DNA of 43,576 bases from an uncultured delta proteobacterium (GTDB lineage Bacteria > RBG-13-61-14 > DRUE01). The position numbers and the translations under genes are program-made. The notes beneath the pieces are model-generated. The model saw only the letters and a list, made by a program, of their open reading frames with translations. It did not search any database and had not been told where the DNA came from. The stretch covers positions 1 to 43,576 of the forward strand of contig CAIYYW010000310.1 in assembly GCA_903930515.1 (NCBI GenBank). Reading direction: 5' to 3'. Every line of letters starts with the position of its first letter. Within the stretch, counting starts at the first letter, position 1. Below are positions 1 to 9,008 of the stretch, piece by piece.

Positions 1-66
1 CATCTTGCGAATTTTTTGCGGGTCCGCCTTTCCCTGGAGAATCAATTCACCGCAAATTCCGCACAT
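1..66 (-). CDS. asnB: Asparagine-synthase-type glutamine amidotransferase, N-terminal fragment
   Basis: Only the first 22 codons are inside the window. They begin Met-Cys-Gly-Ile-Cys-Gly-Glu-Leu, the N-terminus of class II glutamine amidotransferases such as asparagine synthase B, where Cys2 becomes the N-terminal nucleophile that releases ammonia from glutamine. The start is supported by an AAGGAG about 9 nt upstream and by a TGATG junction sharing one base with the stop of the preceding glycosyltransferase. AsnB-like enzymes are common in exopolysaccharide clusters, where they may amidate sugar acids or an export component. That role here is inference; the rest of the gene lies beyond the left edge. 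Confidence 0.75.
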   Translation of the reverse strand, partial: MCGICGELILQGKADPQKIRKM

Positions 67-1193
67 CAGGATCGCTCCTTGGTCAACTCTTGGTAAAGCG
101 CAAGATACGATTCAAGCATTTGCTCCAGGCCGAATTCGCGTCCGGCCCTTTCCTTCGCCTTCGCTCCCAATGCCATTGCCAGAGCCGGCTCTCGGAGCAG
201 ACGGCTGATCGCGCGGCTCAGCGCCGATTCATCCTCGGCCGGAACCAGCAGCCCCTCTTTCCCGTCTTCCATCAGCTCCGGCACCCCGCCGACTTTTGCC
301 GCGACAATTGCCTTCCCCGCGGCCATCGCCTGCATCAACGCCACGGGCATTGCTTCAATCCGGCTGGGAAGCGCGAACAAATTGAATAAGGAAAGATATT
401 GTTCCGGCTCGGGCAGGAATCCCGCGAACCTGACCCGGTTGGAAATGCCGAGATTTTTAGACATCTGTTCCAGCTTGCTTTTTTCCGGGCCGTCCCCGAT
501 GATCACCAAGTCCAAGTCCGGGAATTCCCCGGCCAGGGAATGGAACGCCCGGACCAAAAGGTCTATCCCTTTTTCCCGGTGCAGCCGGGCAATGGCCCCG
601 ATATTTCTCGCGCCGGGCTTAATCCCCAATTTTTCCCGCAAATTACTTTGCGCCGGGACATTATCCGGCAAGGGAATCCCGTTTTTGATCACCGATATTT
701 TATCCGCGGGGATGGAATAATTTTTCACGCAAAATATTTTCAACGCCCCCGAAACCACAATATATTTCCGGGCCAGGGACGAGGTGAGCATTTCCGCGAC
801 GGCTTTTAACCGGGCCCGGTCAAAGGTGTGGATGGCGCAAAGGATGGTTTTGCTCCCGGAGATTTTTCCGGTCAGCTTGGCCATCAGGTTGCCCTGGAAT
901 AATATTCCCTGAACCAGGTCGGGCTTGCATTTGCGGAGGTCGGAGCTGATGCTGAGAAATACCGGCAGCAGGCGTAAAACATATGCCGGATTGATTTTCT
1001 GGCCAAGCCCGTAGCTCTTCACCGGCACTCCCAGTTCTTCAATCAGCTTTGCAAAATGGCCTTTCCGTTTCAGCGTCAGGACCTGGATCTGGAATTTGGG
1101 AGCGAGCCCCCGGCACAACTCATACAAGACCTGCTCGGCGCCGCCGAAGTCCAGGTCGGTGATGAGGAAGGTTATTTTTGCCCGCTCATCCAT
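66..1193 (-). CDS. GT4-family glycosyltransferase
   Basis: A 375-residue GT-B fold retaining glycosyltransferase. It would transfer a sugar from a nucleotide donor to a growing surface glycan on the cytoplasmic face of the membrane. The N-terminal part has the family opening LITDLDFGGAEQVLYEL (glycine-rich loop). The C-terminal donor domain carries IARLHREKGIDLLVRAF near residue 205, a GDGPE turn, and a sugar-nucleotide segment around residues 280-310 ending in GGVPELMEDGKEGLL. The usual EX7E pair appears as E-x7-Q (E in RIEAMP, Q in LMQAMAAG). The start overlaps the end of the upstream GT2 gene by 22 nt. The family is clear; donor and acceptor are not readable. Confidence 0.9.
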   Translation of the reverse strand: MDERAKITFLITDLDFGGAEQVLYELCRGLAPKFQIQVLTLKRKGHFAKLIEELGVPVKSYGLGQKINPAYVLRLLPVFLSISSDLRKCKPDLVQGILFQGNLMAKLTGKISGSKTILCAIHTFDRARLKAVAEMLTSSLARKYIVVSGALKIFCVKNYSIPADKISVIKNGIPLPDNVPAQSNLREKLGIKPGARNIGAIARLHREKGIDLLVRAFHSLAGEFPDLDLVIIGDGPEKSKLEQMSKNLGISNRVRFAGFLPEPEQYLSLFNLFALPSRIEAMPVALMQAMAAGKAIVAAKVGGVPELMEDGKEGLLVPAEDESALSRAISRLLREPALAMALGAKAKERAGREFGLEQMLESYLALYQELTKERS

Positions 1194-2095
1194 TTCTTTA
1201 CCATTCTCCTAAACTTGATCAAGCTATTCAGCCCCGCCGGAGGGACCAGGCTTAAAAGCCATCCCATCCCAATGCGAAGGTTGAGGGGGAAGCCGCTCAT
1301 AGCTGCGCGAAACCTCTGCCTCGCTTCGGGAGCATGTCCCGCAGCCAGAAACCTGATTCCGCTGTCGCAGTAAAGGTTGGAAAGCGCCCGGCTCTTGAGC
1401 CGATCCAATTCCGGGTTGCGGGCAAGGGCATCATTTAAAATTTGAATTGTAATCTCCTCGGCTTGAGCGGTCTTGCTCTGGAGCGCGCTCTCCGGGTGCT
1501 TGCGGTATTCCAGTCCAACCCAAGGATAGCGGACCAGCGATCCGTATCGGGTCGCGCGCATCCACAAATCCCAGTCGGCGAAATGTTTCCAGGGATGATA
1601 CCATTCTCCCTGCTCGAACAATTTCATTCGGATGATGGTTCCCGAATTGATCAGGAAATTGCCCATCAGCAAATTTTCCAGGTTTGCCCGGGGCCGGGTT
1701 TTCTGGAGATAGAGCCTTTTCCCTCGGGGGTCAATGATCCAGGCATCCCCGTAAAAAAGGATGGCCTCGGGATGCGCTTTTTCAAATTCGGCGATTTGCC
1801 GGAGATGTCCCGGCAGATACCGATCATCCCCATCCAGCAACGCGATTAATTCCCCCCGGGCGCTTCTAATTCCGGTGTTCCGAGCTTCTCCTTCCCCTTT
1901 ATTCTCCTGGCGCAACACGGTAATCCGGCCGGCGTAAGCCTGCAAAATCTCCGCGCTCCGGTCAGTGGATCCGTCGTTCACCACCACCACCTCAAAGGCA
2001 ACCCCCTTCTGCGCCAAAACGCTTTCCAACGCCTCGGCGATATACTTCTCCTGGTTATAAACCGGAATCACCACACTGATTAACGGCTGGCTCAT
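1172..2095 (-). CDS. GT2-family glycosyltransferase
   Basis: A 307-residue GT-A fold inverting glycosyltransferase. It begins ISVVIPVYNQEKYIAEALES, the nucleotide-binding beta strand of family 2, followed by VNDGSTDRS and the metal-binding LLDGDD around residue 88. An acceptor-side segment DWDLWMRATRYG follows in the middle. There is no transmembrane segment, so it is a cytosolic or membrane-associated enzyme. It overlaps the upstream flippase by 4 nt and the downstream GT4 by 22 nt, which implies translational coupling in a glycan-assembly module. It probably adds one residue of the repeat unit built on a lipid carrier; specificity is unknown. Confidence 0.9.
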   Translation of the reverse strand: MSQPLISVVIPVYNQEKYIAEALESVLAQKGVAFEVVVVNDGSTDRSAEILQAYAGRITVLRQENKGEGEARNTGIRSARGELIALLDGDDRYLPGHLRQIAEFEKAHPEAILFYGDAWIIDPRGKRLYLQKTRPRANLENLLMGNFLINSGTIIRMKLFEQGEWYHPWKHFADWDLWMRATRYGSLVRYPWVGLEYRKHPESALQSKTAQAEEITIQILNDALARNPELDRLKSRALSNLYCDSGIRFLAAGHAPEARQRFRAAMSGFPLNLRIGMGWLLSLVPPAGLNSLIKFRRMVKKWMSGQK

Positions 2096-3522
2096 TTCGT
2101 TTTCAGTCCCACCGCCTGATAAAATAATTTTAGATCGCCCTGATTGATGGTCCGGGTGAGCAGGAGCAAAACCAAATAAGCCGCAAGCATCACCGGTCCA
2201 AAGATCAACAGTTTCAGCTCCAGCGTCCGCGAGACTGCCACCAGGGCCGCGGCCAGGACCACCGGCCAGGCCGAGGCTTTGAGCATCAGGAGGAAGTCCG
2301 GGCGAAAGGCCGGGAGCGCGCCGGCTAATAGGACCTGGGTGATAAAGGCGGCAAAGGTGGCGAAGCCGGCTCCGGCGATTCCGTAGATGGGGATCAAGAT
2401 CAGGTTGAGCGCGACATTTACCGCGGCGCCGGCGCCGTTGACCCAGAGCCAGGCTTTTTCTTTTCCACGCGAGAGCGCGGCGTTGAACAGGCCGTAGTAG
2501 AGAAAGATGAAGACCACTGCCGTGCTCAGCCAGAAGAGCGCGGTGTCGGCTTCCATAAAATCGGGTCCGAAGAGGAGGGAGAGGATTTGGCGGCTGAACC
2601 CGCCGAAGATGATCCAGGCGATAACCACGATGATGGTGTTATATTTATAACTGTAATGGTTGGCCTTCTCGAATGAGCGGCCGGACTCGCCCAGGTATTT
2701 GACCAGCAGGGGAAAAACCGTGAGGTACCAGGAAACGGGGATCAGCACCAGGTAATCGGTGAGATTGGCGCAGCTGCCGTAAAGCCCGACCTGGCGGGCG
2801 CCCAGGAACTGGTAGATGATCAGTTGGTCTATCCGGCTGATCACCATAATGAAGACATTGTTGAGCAGGAGGATCCAACTGGCGCGGAAGATTCCCCGGA
2901 CTTCGTGAACGGAAAAATTAAAATCCGGCCGGTATTCTTTCTTTTCCAGGCTGAGCAATGAAAAGAATAATAACTGGACCAGCCGGTATCCGAGATAAAT
3001 CCAGAAGAAAGGGAACAGGCCGAGCCGGATCAGGATGGCGATGGCGCGGCCGGATTGATAGAGGATGGCGCTTAAGCCGTCGGCCACGCTCGGCCGGAGC
3101 AGGCGCAACTCGATCTGGTGGGGCACCTGCAGGATGAAGGAGGCGTTTCCGAGCAGGCCGAGCAGGACGATGGACAGGAAGAAAACCGTCCGGGGCGGAT
3201 ATCCGAGCAGGACCGCGGCGGTGATTCCGGAAACCCATCCCAGCAGGGCCAGCCCGATCTTGATCGCCAGGCCGGCGCCGAGATATTTCCGGGTCAGCGC
3301 CGGGAATAACACCGCTTCCCGCGCCACCACCAGCTCGATCATCGGAGGGGTGAAGACATTGAGGAAAGTGAACCAGGCGAATACCAGGCTGTACACCCCG
3401 AAATTTTCCGTGCCCAAATATCGGATCAGCCAGATGGTGACCAGGAACCCGAGCAGGGAGGCGGACAGCCGCTCGAAGAGGATGATGGAATTATTGAGCG
3501 CGACTTTCCGGACCAGGCTCAT
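2092..3522 (-). CDS. Polysaccharide flippase (Wzx/MOP superfamily)
   Basis: A 476-residue integral membrane protein with about 12-14 hydrophobic helices. The N-terminal pattern SIILFERLSASLLGFLVTIWLIRYLG is typical of oligosaccharide flippases, and SRIDQLIIYQFLGARQVGLYG near residue 230 is the conserved mid-protein motif of the Wzx group. It should move lipid-linked oligosaccharide units from the inner to the outer leaflet of the cytoplasmic membrane. It sits between an O-antigen-ligase-type protein and two glycosyltransferases with 4-nt overlaps on both sides, the expected neighbours for a Wzx/Wzy-type pathway. The substrate cannot be read from the sequence. Confidence 0.88.
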   Translation of the reverse strand: MSLVRKVALNNSIILFERLSASLLGFLVTIWLIRYLGTENFGVYSLVFAWFTFLNVFTPPMIELVVAREAVLFPALTRKYLGAGLAIKIGLALLGWVSGITAAVLLGYPPRTVFFLSIVLLGLLGNASFILQVPHQIELRLLRPSVADGLSAILYQSGRAIAILIRLGLFPFFWIYLGYRLVQLLFFSLLSLEKKEYRPDFNFSVHEVRGIFRASWILLLNNVFIMVISRIDQLIIYQFLGARQVGLYGSCANLTDYLVLIPVSWYLTVFPLLVKYLGESGRSFEKANHYSYKYNTIIVVIAWIIFGGFSRQILSLLFGPDFMEADTALFWLSTAVVFIFLYYGLFNAALSRGKEKAWLWVNGAGAAVNVALNLILIPIYGIAGAGFATFAAFITQVLLAGALPAFRPDFLLMLKASAWPVVLAAALVAVSRTLELKLLIFGPVMLAAYLVLLLLTRTINQGDLKLFYQAVGLKTK

Positions 3523-5423
3523 TTCTCTGATTCCTTTGAATATTTTTCCAGGAGTTTGCCCGCATCCAAGTCCCGATATTTTTCCGAAAGCTCCTTCAGG
3601 ATCTCCAACATCTCCCTCTGCTGCCCCCGGGACAGCTTAATCCGGGCCAGTTCCCATAAGGCGGCCTGGTGATCTCCCGAGACCGCAAGGGCCTTCCGGG
3701 CAAAAGTTTCCGCCTGGACCGGGTCTCCGTTCAGGCGGTGGATCCGGGCCATCCGGACCAGCATTTCCAGGTTGTTGGGATATAATTCCAAGCCGCGTTG
3801 ATATTCCATTTCCGCGGACCGGATCCGGCCCTGCTTGAAATAATAATCAGCCAGACGCTTATGCCAGAACGCAAAACGGGGATTAAGGCCGATCGCCTTC
3901 TGAAAATATTCCTCCACCAGCGATTCCTTCTCTCCTTTTTGGGTCGCGCTGAAAGCCAGGAGTGCGTAAGCGTAATCATCGCCCGGAATTATTGACAGGG
4001 CCTTTTGGGCATAAGAGCGGCCCTGGTTGAGATCGCGCGCGTTGAAAAAAGATTGAGCCTTCAGGATCGCCCTTTGCTCGGCGAACACCCATCCGGCCCC
4101 CAGGCCGAGGACGGCGATCAGGAGCGCGAGGCCGGCCCGGGAGAGCCGGGATACTTTTTGGGATGAGGCGGGGAAGAGTTGGATCGTGATCGCGGCGAGC
4201 AGGGCGAAAGAGAGCGAAGCCAGCTCCGGGGCGTAGAGATCGAAATCCCAAAGCCAGTGAGACCAGAGGACCAACAGAGCGGCAAAGATGCTGTTCAGGA
4301 GAGGGTCTTTCCGGGCAAGAATTTTTCGGAACGCGAGCAAGGGAGATAAAATCAGCGCCAGCAATCCGGCTAACGCGGCCGGGCCGGCCTCGGCCAGGAC
4401 CTGGATGAAATTGTTGTGCGCGTACCTGACTTCGTTGGACCGGGCCTGTCGGTATTTGGGATAGGCGATCCAGAAATTGCCCAGCCCGACTCCGAGCCAG
4501 GGCTTTTCGCGAAAGACCTGAAGGCCGGCCTGGAAATTATAAAGTCTTAGGATAACCGGGTTGGATTCGCCCTGAAAGATATTCGCCCTCCGGCGATAAG
4601 CGAAGATGGATAGGACCGAGGCCGCGGTCAAAAAGATCAGGATCAAGGAGACGATATTTTTTTTGGAAAAGAGGGAACTGGAAAACCGGAGCGCGACCAG
4701 GACGGCGATCCCGATCAGGAAGGAAAGGAATCCGCCGATGGATTTGGACAGGAGCATCGGGATCAAAAGCAAAAGCGCGATCAGGGAGGCCGCACTTAGA
4801 TAAAGGCTTTGTTGCTTTCGGCCGGACCGGACATTTTTTTCAACCAGTCCGATCCAGAGGATCAGGGCTGCGGCGAGGAATACGGAGAAGAAATCCGGGG
4901 AAAAGGTCAGTCCGAAAATTCTTTTCATTCCAACCTGTTCCAAACCGGCCAGGTTGGCGTTCCCGCTGATTTGCACCATGCTCTCCAGGCCTCCGAAGTA
5001 TTGCCGAAGCCCGGCCAGGGATTGGATGATGGCGGCGAGGATAATGATGGAAAGCAATTGATCCGGTTCCTGATGGTTCAGTATTTCCAGGCCGGAGAGC
5101 AGGATAAACAAATAACCCAGGAAGATCACCAGTTCTCGGCCGCTGGAAAGGGGCTGGATGCCGAAGGGCATAGACAGGATCAAGGAGGCGAAGAACAATC
5201 CCAAGCCGATCTTGAGCAGGCGGGGGATGGGGAAAGCGGATTTGGAAAAAAGCAGCGCCAGGAGATATGCGAGGGAGAACCAGGCCAGGAAGATATAATT
5301 GGACCAGTAATAAATCCGGCCGGAGATCAGGCATCGCAGGAGCAGGCCGGACAAGAAAAATATTTCCAGGAATTTGGGCGCGGAATTTTCATCCAATTTT
5401 TTTCCCGCCAAAGGCTCAGGCAA
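3519..5423 (-). CDS. O-antigen ligase/polymerase-type membrane protein with C-terminal TPR
   Basis: A 634-residue protein. The first ~430 residues form 10 or more transmembrane helices with the Wzy_C signature: a PWLGVGLGNFWIAYPKYR loop near residue 305 followed by YAHNNFIQVLAEAGPAAL, which holds the periplasmic histidine typical of O-antigen ligases and polymerases. The last ~190 residues are soluble and contain TPR-like repeats (ALSIIPGDDYAYALLAFSA, AIGLNPRFAFWHKRLADYY, GLELYPNNLEMLVRMARIH). Such TPR-tailed Wzy_C proteins occur in bacterial exopolysaccharide clusters. It either polymerises repeat units or attaches glycans to an acceptor outside the cytoplasmic membrane. It overlaps the flippase by 4 nt and the ABC permease by 8 nt. 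Confidence 0.85.
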   Translation of the reverse strand: MPEPLAGKKLDENSAPKFLEIFFLSGLLLRCLISGRIYYWSNYIFLAWFSLAYLLALLFSKSAFPIPRLLKIGLGLFFASLILSMPFGIQPLSSGRELVIFLGYLFILLSGLEILNHQEPDQLLSIIILAAIIQSLAGLRQYFGGLESMVQISGNANLAGLEQVGMKRIFGLTFSPDFFSVFLAAALILWIGLVEKNVRSGRKQQSLYLSAASLIALLLLIPMLLSKSIGGFLSFLIGIAVLVALRFSSSLFSKKNIVSLILIFLTAASVLSIFAYRRRANIFQGESNPVILRLYNFQAGLQVFREKPWLGVGLGNFWIAYPKYRQARSNEVRYAHNNFIQVLAEAGPAALAGLLALILSPLLAFRKILARKDPLLNSIFAALLVLWSHWLWDFDLYAPELASLSFALLAAITIQLFPASSQKVSRLSRAGLALLIAVLGLGAGWVFAEQRAILKAQSFFNARDLNQGRSYAQKALSIIPGDDYAYALLAFSATQKGEKESLVEEYFQKAIGLNPRFAFWHKRLADYYFKQGRIRSAEMEYQRGLELYPNNLEMLVRMARIHRLNGDPVQAETFARKALAVSGDHQAALWELARIKLSRGQQREMLEILKELSEKYRDLDAGKLLEKYSKESEK

Positions 5424-6183
5424 AATCCCTCCGATCCAGGATCAGGCCGGCCAGGACCAGGATCAAGGCCGCGGTGAGAATCCCGAGCAGGATAGCGAGG
5501 GCGAAAGCGCGCGCCGGCATAATGTCCCCGTAAGTGGCGTTCTCTAGCCAGCTATAGTTGGACAGGTTGGGGAGGGCGTAATAAAGGGCCTGGCTGAAAT
5601 ATCTCAGAGCGGGTTTTCCCGCGTGCTCTCCGAAGGACTTGATGTCTGCGGTGAGATGTCCGATCACGAACAGGGAAAGGGTGAAGATGGCGGAAAGGGT
5701 GGGGGTGGTGAAGGTTGAGAAGAACAGCGCGATCGCCACCACGATCAGGAGCTTGACCAGGATCAGGATCAGGGCTTGGGCCTGGGACCAGGTGAAATGC
5801 CCGCCCAGGTAATACAGCACGACTAAATAAACCGCAACCATAATCGCCAGGTTGACCAGGATGGTCACAACCAGGCCGAGATATTTTCCCAGCATAAACG
5901 CCGACCGGGACACCGGCTTGGAGAGCAGGGCGTAAATGGTTCGGCGCTCGATCTCCTTGCTCACCAGGGAGATTCCGAGGAAGATGGCGATCAAACTTCC
6001 GAAGATGGAAATGCCGTTCAGTCCCACATCAATGGCGATCCGGTCCCATTCTCCGGTGGAAAGCTGCACCAGGGCGATGGACATCAGGATCATAATCAGG
6101 GCGAAGACGAGCAGGTTATACAGGATTCGGTCCCGGATATTTTCCCGGAAGGTGTTGAGGGCGATCACCCAGATTTTTTTCAT
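5416..6183 (-). CDS. ABC-2-type transporter permease
   Basis: A 255-residue membrane protein with about six helices. A conserved cytoplasmic loop LVSKEIERRTIYALLSKPVS around residues 77-96 is characteristic of NosY-like ABC-2 permeases. It pairs with the ATPase encoded just upstream (4-nt overlap). The family exports or remodels lipids, polysaccharides or proteins, and several members are orphans. Its place directly before the O-antigen-ligase gene suggests a cell-envelope role, but the substrate is unknown. The downstream overlap of 8 nt indicates the operon continues into the glycan genes. Confidence 0.88.
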   Translation of the reverse strand: MKKIWVIALNTFRENIRDRILYNLLVFALIMILMSIALVQLSTGEWDRIAIDVGLNGISIFGSLIAIFLGISLVSKEIERRTIYALLSKPVSRSAFMLGKYLGLVVTILVNLAIMVAVYLVVLYYLGGHFTWSQAQALILILVKLLIVVAIALFFSTFTTPTLSAIFTLSLFVIGHLTADIKSFGEHAGKPALRYFSQALYYALPNLSNYSWLENATYGDIMPARAFALAILLGILTAALILVLAGLILDRRDFA

Positions 6184-7118
6184 TCCTGCTTGCTCGCCTC
6201 CACGATTTTCCAGAAATAATCCTCCAGGCTTTGCCGATGCGCGAAATATTCCTGGAGCGATCCTCCCCGGTCCAGGATGGTTTTTACCAGCGTCATGGAT
6301 TTTTCTTCGTCGGTCATCCGGATCAGGGCCTGATCCGCCTGCCAGGACAGGGTCAGCTCCCCGGCCCGGGCTTTCCCTTCCAGGTCTTGCTTCAGGTCCG
6401 GCGATTTAATCCGGGCCTGGATTTCCCAGCTCTGGATGGTCGCGGAAGAGAGCTCCCGCACCGGCCCCACCTTGAGCAGCTTTCCCTGGTGGATGATCCC
6501 GACCCGGTTGCAGATCACTTCCACATCGCTCAAGATATGGGTGTTGAAAAAGACCGTCTTGCCCTCCTGGCCCAGACGCGCGATCAAGTCCCGGATTTCC
6601 TTCCGGCCGATCGGGTCCAGCCCGCTCATCGGCTCGTCCAGGATCACCAGCTCCGGATCGTTGATCAGTGCCTGGGCCAGCCCGATCCTCTGGAGCATGC
6701 CCTTGGAATATTTACGCAGCGCCAGATCCCTCGCCCGGTTCAGCCCGACCTGGTCCAGCAGGCGATTGACGCGCGATCGGCGCTCCCGATGACTGAGCGG
6801 GAAGAAGCGGGCGCATAAATTCAGGAATTCCTCGCCGGAAAGATACTGGTAAAAATCCGGCTGTTCGGGCAGGAACCCGATCCGGTTTTTGCTCTCCACC
6901 GTTCCCGCGGGCTTGCCCATCAGAAAGGCCTTGCCGGAGCCGGGCTTGAGCAGTCCGGCCAGGATTTTGATGGTGGTGCTTTTACCCGCGCCGTTGGGTC
7001 CGAGGAACCCGAAGATTTCTCCCTTTCCAACCTCCAGGCTCAATCCCTGCAGGGCCTTCACCTGCTTCCGGAAAAAGCCGGAGTAAAAAGTCTTATGCAA
7101 GTTTTCGATTCTGATCAT
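6180..7118 (-). CDS. ABC transporter ATP-binding protein
   Basis: A 312-residue ATPase. It has a Walker A motif GPNGAGKST near residue 40, a Q-loop in FLPEQPDFYQYLSGEEFL, the signature YSKGMLQRIGLAQAL (a KG variant of LSGGQ, usual in ABC-2 exporters), Walker B LVILDEPMSGLDP and switch histidine in FFNTHILSDVE. About 80 extra residues at the C-terminus match the accessory region of CcmA/NatA-like exporter ATPases. It energises the permease encoded immediately downstream. It overlaps both neighbours by 4 nt. Confidence 0.93.
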   Translation of the reverse strand: MIRIENLHKTFYSGFFRKQVKALQGLSLEVGKGEIFGFLGPNGAGKSTTIKILAGLLKPGSGKAFLMGKPAGTVESKNRIGFLPEQPDFYQYLSGEEFLNLCARFFPLSHRERRSRVNRLLDQVGLNRARDLALRKYSKGMLQRIGLAQALINDPELVILDEPMSGLDPIGRKEIRDLIARLGQEGKTVFFNTHILSDVEVICNRVGIIHQGKLLKVGPVRELSSATIQSWEIQARIKSPDLKQDLEGKARAGELTLSWQADQALIRMTDEEKSMTLVKTILDRGGSLQEYFAHRQSLEDYFWKIVEASKQE

Positions 7119-7987
7119 TTTTCAAATGCCTTGGGACGATATACCCCCAGGTAATATTCTTTGGTGCTCCGCGCCTGATGGGTTCCCGCGTCTATATAAT
7201 ATTGTCCGCCAAACGGGTCCGAAGGCAATTGCGACGGAGCGATCAAGCCGGAATCCGTCAGGTCCTGAATCCGGTTTGGGTATTTCTGATAGGTTTGATT
7301 ATACTCCGCGATTTTTTGATTGAGGAAATCCAATTGCTTCCTTTGCTGGATCCCGTTCGTCATATCCTGGATGGAATTGCTCCAGGCTTGGTTCCGGCTG
7401 CCCTTGGACAGTTCGTCCAGGATGGATTGACTCAGTTCCAGGTTTCCCTTCTCGGCCAAAATCCGCGTGGCCAAAAGCCCGTACGGCCGGTAGCCGGAAA
7501 GCTGGTAGGCTTTCCGGAAAGATTCCGCGGCCCTCTGGGTGTCGCCGATAAAATAGTAATTGACGATCCCGAGCAGGAACGCGATATCCTTGCTGGCGGG
7601 GAGGTTCTTTTCCCCTTTTTCCAGGAGTGCCAGGTTTTTCGCCGGGTTGATCTGATTGACGATCATAATCACTGACGGATAATAATAGGCTTCCAGGAAC
7701 CGGGGAGAGAGGTCGGTCACGAAATCCGCGTAACGGCAGATCTCGACCGGCGGGTTTTTTTGAGCGAGGTTGGCTCCCAGGTACTGGATGGTTTTGAGCC
7801 AGTAAAAATCAGCGACCAAATTGATGTGTCCCAGGCTCAACGGCCGGACCAGGAAGGGCTTGGGAAAAATCAGCAGGGTCTGCTCCCGCGCCGTCTCGGT
7901 CTGGCCGCTCAGGTCCCTCCGGTTCTGGAGGAAGGCCATACTGGCGAATAGCAGGACGGCCAGAAGGGACATCGCCAACCGGTTCAT
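7115..7987 (-). CDS. Exported TPR-like protein with pseudopilin-like C-terminus
   Basis: A 290-residue protein with no recognised name. The start was placed at the ATG that shares one base with the TAA of the upstream gene (TAATG). The N-terminus MNRLAMSLLAVLLFASMAFL is a signal peptide or membrane anchor. Residues ~70-210 are helical and TPR-like (IVNYYFIGDTQRAAESFRKA, LLATRILAEKGNLELSQSIL). The last ~60 residues (IAEYNQTYQKYPNRIQDLTD, then LPSDPFGGQYYID) resemble the C-terminal beta region of GspG-type pseudopilins, with the YP...DL...LP.DPxG pattern. Its gene overlaps the ABC ATPase, so it may be a periplasmic partner of that exporter. This is inference. Confidence 0.7.
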   Translation of the reverse strand: MNRLAMSLLAVLLFASMAFLQNRRDLSGQTETAREQTLLIFPKPFLVRPLSLGHINLVADFYWLKTIQYLGANLAQKNPPVEICRYADFVTDLSPRFLEAYYYPSVIMIVNQINPAKNLALLEKGEKNLPASKDIAFLLGIVNYYFIGDTQRAAESFRKAYQLSGYRPYGLLATRILAEKGNLELSQSILDELSKGSRNQAWSNSIQDMTNGIQQRKQLDFLNQKIAEYNQTYQKYPNRIQDLTDSGLIAPSQLPSDPFGGQYYIDAGTHQARSTKEYYLGVYRPKAFEK

Positions 7988-8538
7988 TATTTTTCCTCGA
8001 AGAACTCGGGCAGGAAATGGATTCCGAGCTCCACCGGTTTTTCCGGGCGGAGATGCGCGACCCATCTGCCCAGTTCCTGGGCCAGCAGTTCGGCGAGCTC
8101 AAACCCGGCATACAATTTTACCCGGTCCAGGGGCTGATCCACCAAGGCCCGGAGAACGGCCTCGGAAAATTCCTTGATCGTGAAATTCCCGCGGTAGAGG
8201 TCGCTGATCGCCAATCCGCAATTGCGGGCGCCGGCCCGGGCGAGCTTGCGGCAGGCCTGGTCCAGCCATCCCGCGACCTGATCGAGGCTCAGGTTCCGGC
8301 TTTGCTTGAGCGCGATCAGGAAAATCTGGGGGGCCAGTTGCCGGTTGAAATCAATCAGGAGCCAGTCTCCATTCCCTTCAAACAACTCCTGGAGCGCGAG
8401 CCCGCTGATCAATCCCTTGAGCCGGAAGTCCATCCGGCCGGTCTCTCCCCGCGGGGGCATCTGATCCAAAAAAACCGGCAGGGCGATGGTTTCCCGCAAC
8501 GACCAGTCCGGAGGGTAGGCGCAGGCGACGACCCTCAT
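7987..8538 (-). CDS. Stand-alone M17-aminopeptidase N-terminal-like domain protein
   Basis: A 183-residue soluble protein. The pattern LPVFLDQMPPRGETGRMDFR, then GLISGLALQELFEG and an alternating strand/helix region with APQIFLIALKQS and GARNCGLAISDL, resembles the macro-like N-terminal domain of leucyl aminopeptidases (peptidase M17). The metallopeptidase domain itself is absent and no zinc ligands are visible, so it is not a peptidase. Its function is unknown. It overlaps nusB by 4 nt upstream and shares a TAATG junction downstream. The family match is by eye and moderate. Confidence 0.6.
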   Translation of the reverse strand: MRVVACAYPPDWSLRETIALPVFLDQMPPRGETGRMDFRLKGLISGLALQELFEGNGDWLLIDFNRQLAPQIFLIALKQSRNLSLDQVAGWLDQACRKLARAGARNCGLAISDLYRGNFTIKEFSEAVLRALVDQPLDRVKLYAGFELAELLAQELGRWVAHLRPEKPVELGIHFLPEFFEEK

Positions 8539-8972
8539 TGCCTTTCCACCTTGCGGATTTTGCCGGACTTGACCAGGCTTTTTAAAACCTGGTCCAGGAT
8601 CCCGTTGATGAAGGCGCCGGATTCGCTTGAGCCGAATTTTTTGCCCAGCTCGATCGCCTCGTCAATGGTCACCTTGCAGGGGATATCTTCCATTTCCAGC
8701 AATTCAAATATGGCCACGCGCAAAATATTACGGTCAATCCGGCTCATCCGGGACAGTTTCCAATGCTCGGAATGTTTTTCAATCAATTGATTTATTTCTT
8801 CCTGCCGGCGCCCCGTCCCCTCCACCAGTTTTTGGGAGAATTCCCGGGTTTCCTCGCCCACCTTCTGCTCCTCCCAGAACATCTCCAAGCCAGGCGCGTC
8901 CACGCCTGCGTGAAAATCCACCTGGTATAATGCCTGGAGCGCCAGCTCCCGGGCTTTGCGTCTTTTGCCCAT
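8535..8972 (-). CDS. nusB: Transcription antitermination factor NusB
   Basis: A 145-residue all-helical RNA-binding protein. It starts MGKRRKARELALQALYQVDF, the arginine-rich NusB N-terminus, and has the C-terminal block RNILRVAIFELLEMEDIPCK followed by VTIDEAIELGKKFGSSESGAFINGILD, diagnostic for the family. With NusE (S10) it binds boxA RNA and supports antitermination of rRNA transcription. It lies 36 nt downstream of ribH. The ribH-nusB pair is a widespread bacterial arrangement. Confidence 0.97.
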   Translation of the reverse strand: MGKRRKARELALQALYQVDFHAGVDAPGLEMFWEEQKVGEETREFSQKLVEGTGRRQEEINQLIEKHSEHWKLSRMSRIDRNILRVAIFELLEMEDIPCKVTIDEAIELGKKFGSSESGAFINGILDQVLKSLVKSGKIRKVERQ

Positions 8973-9008
8973 TTTAGTTGGTTTTCAAGGAACTTAGACC
9001 ACGACTTT

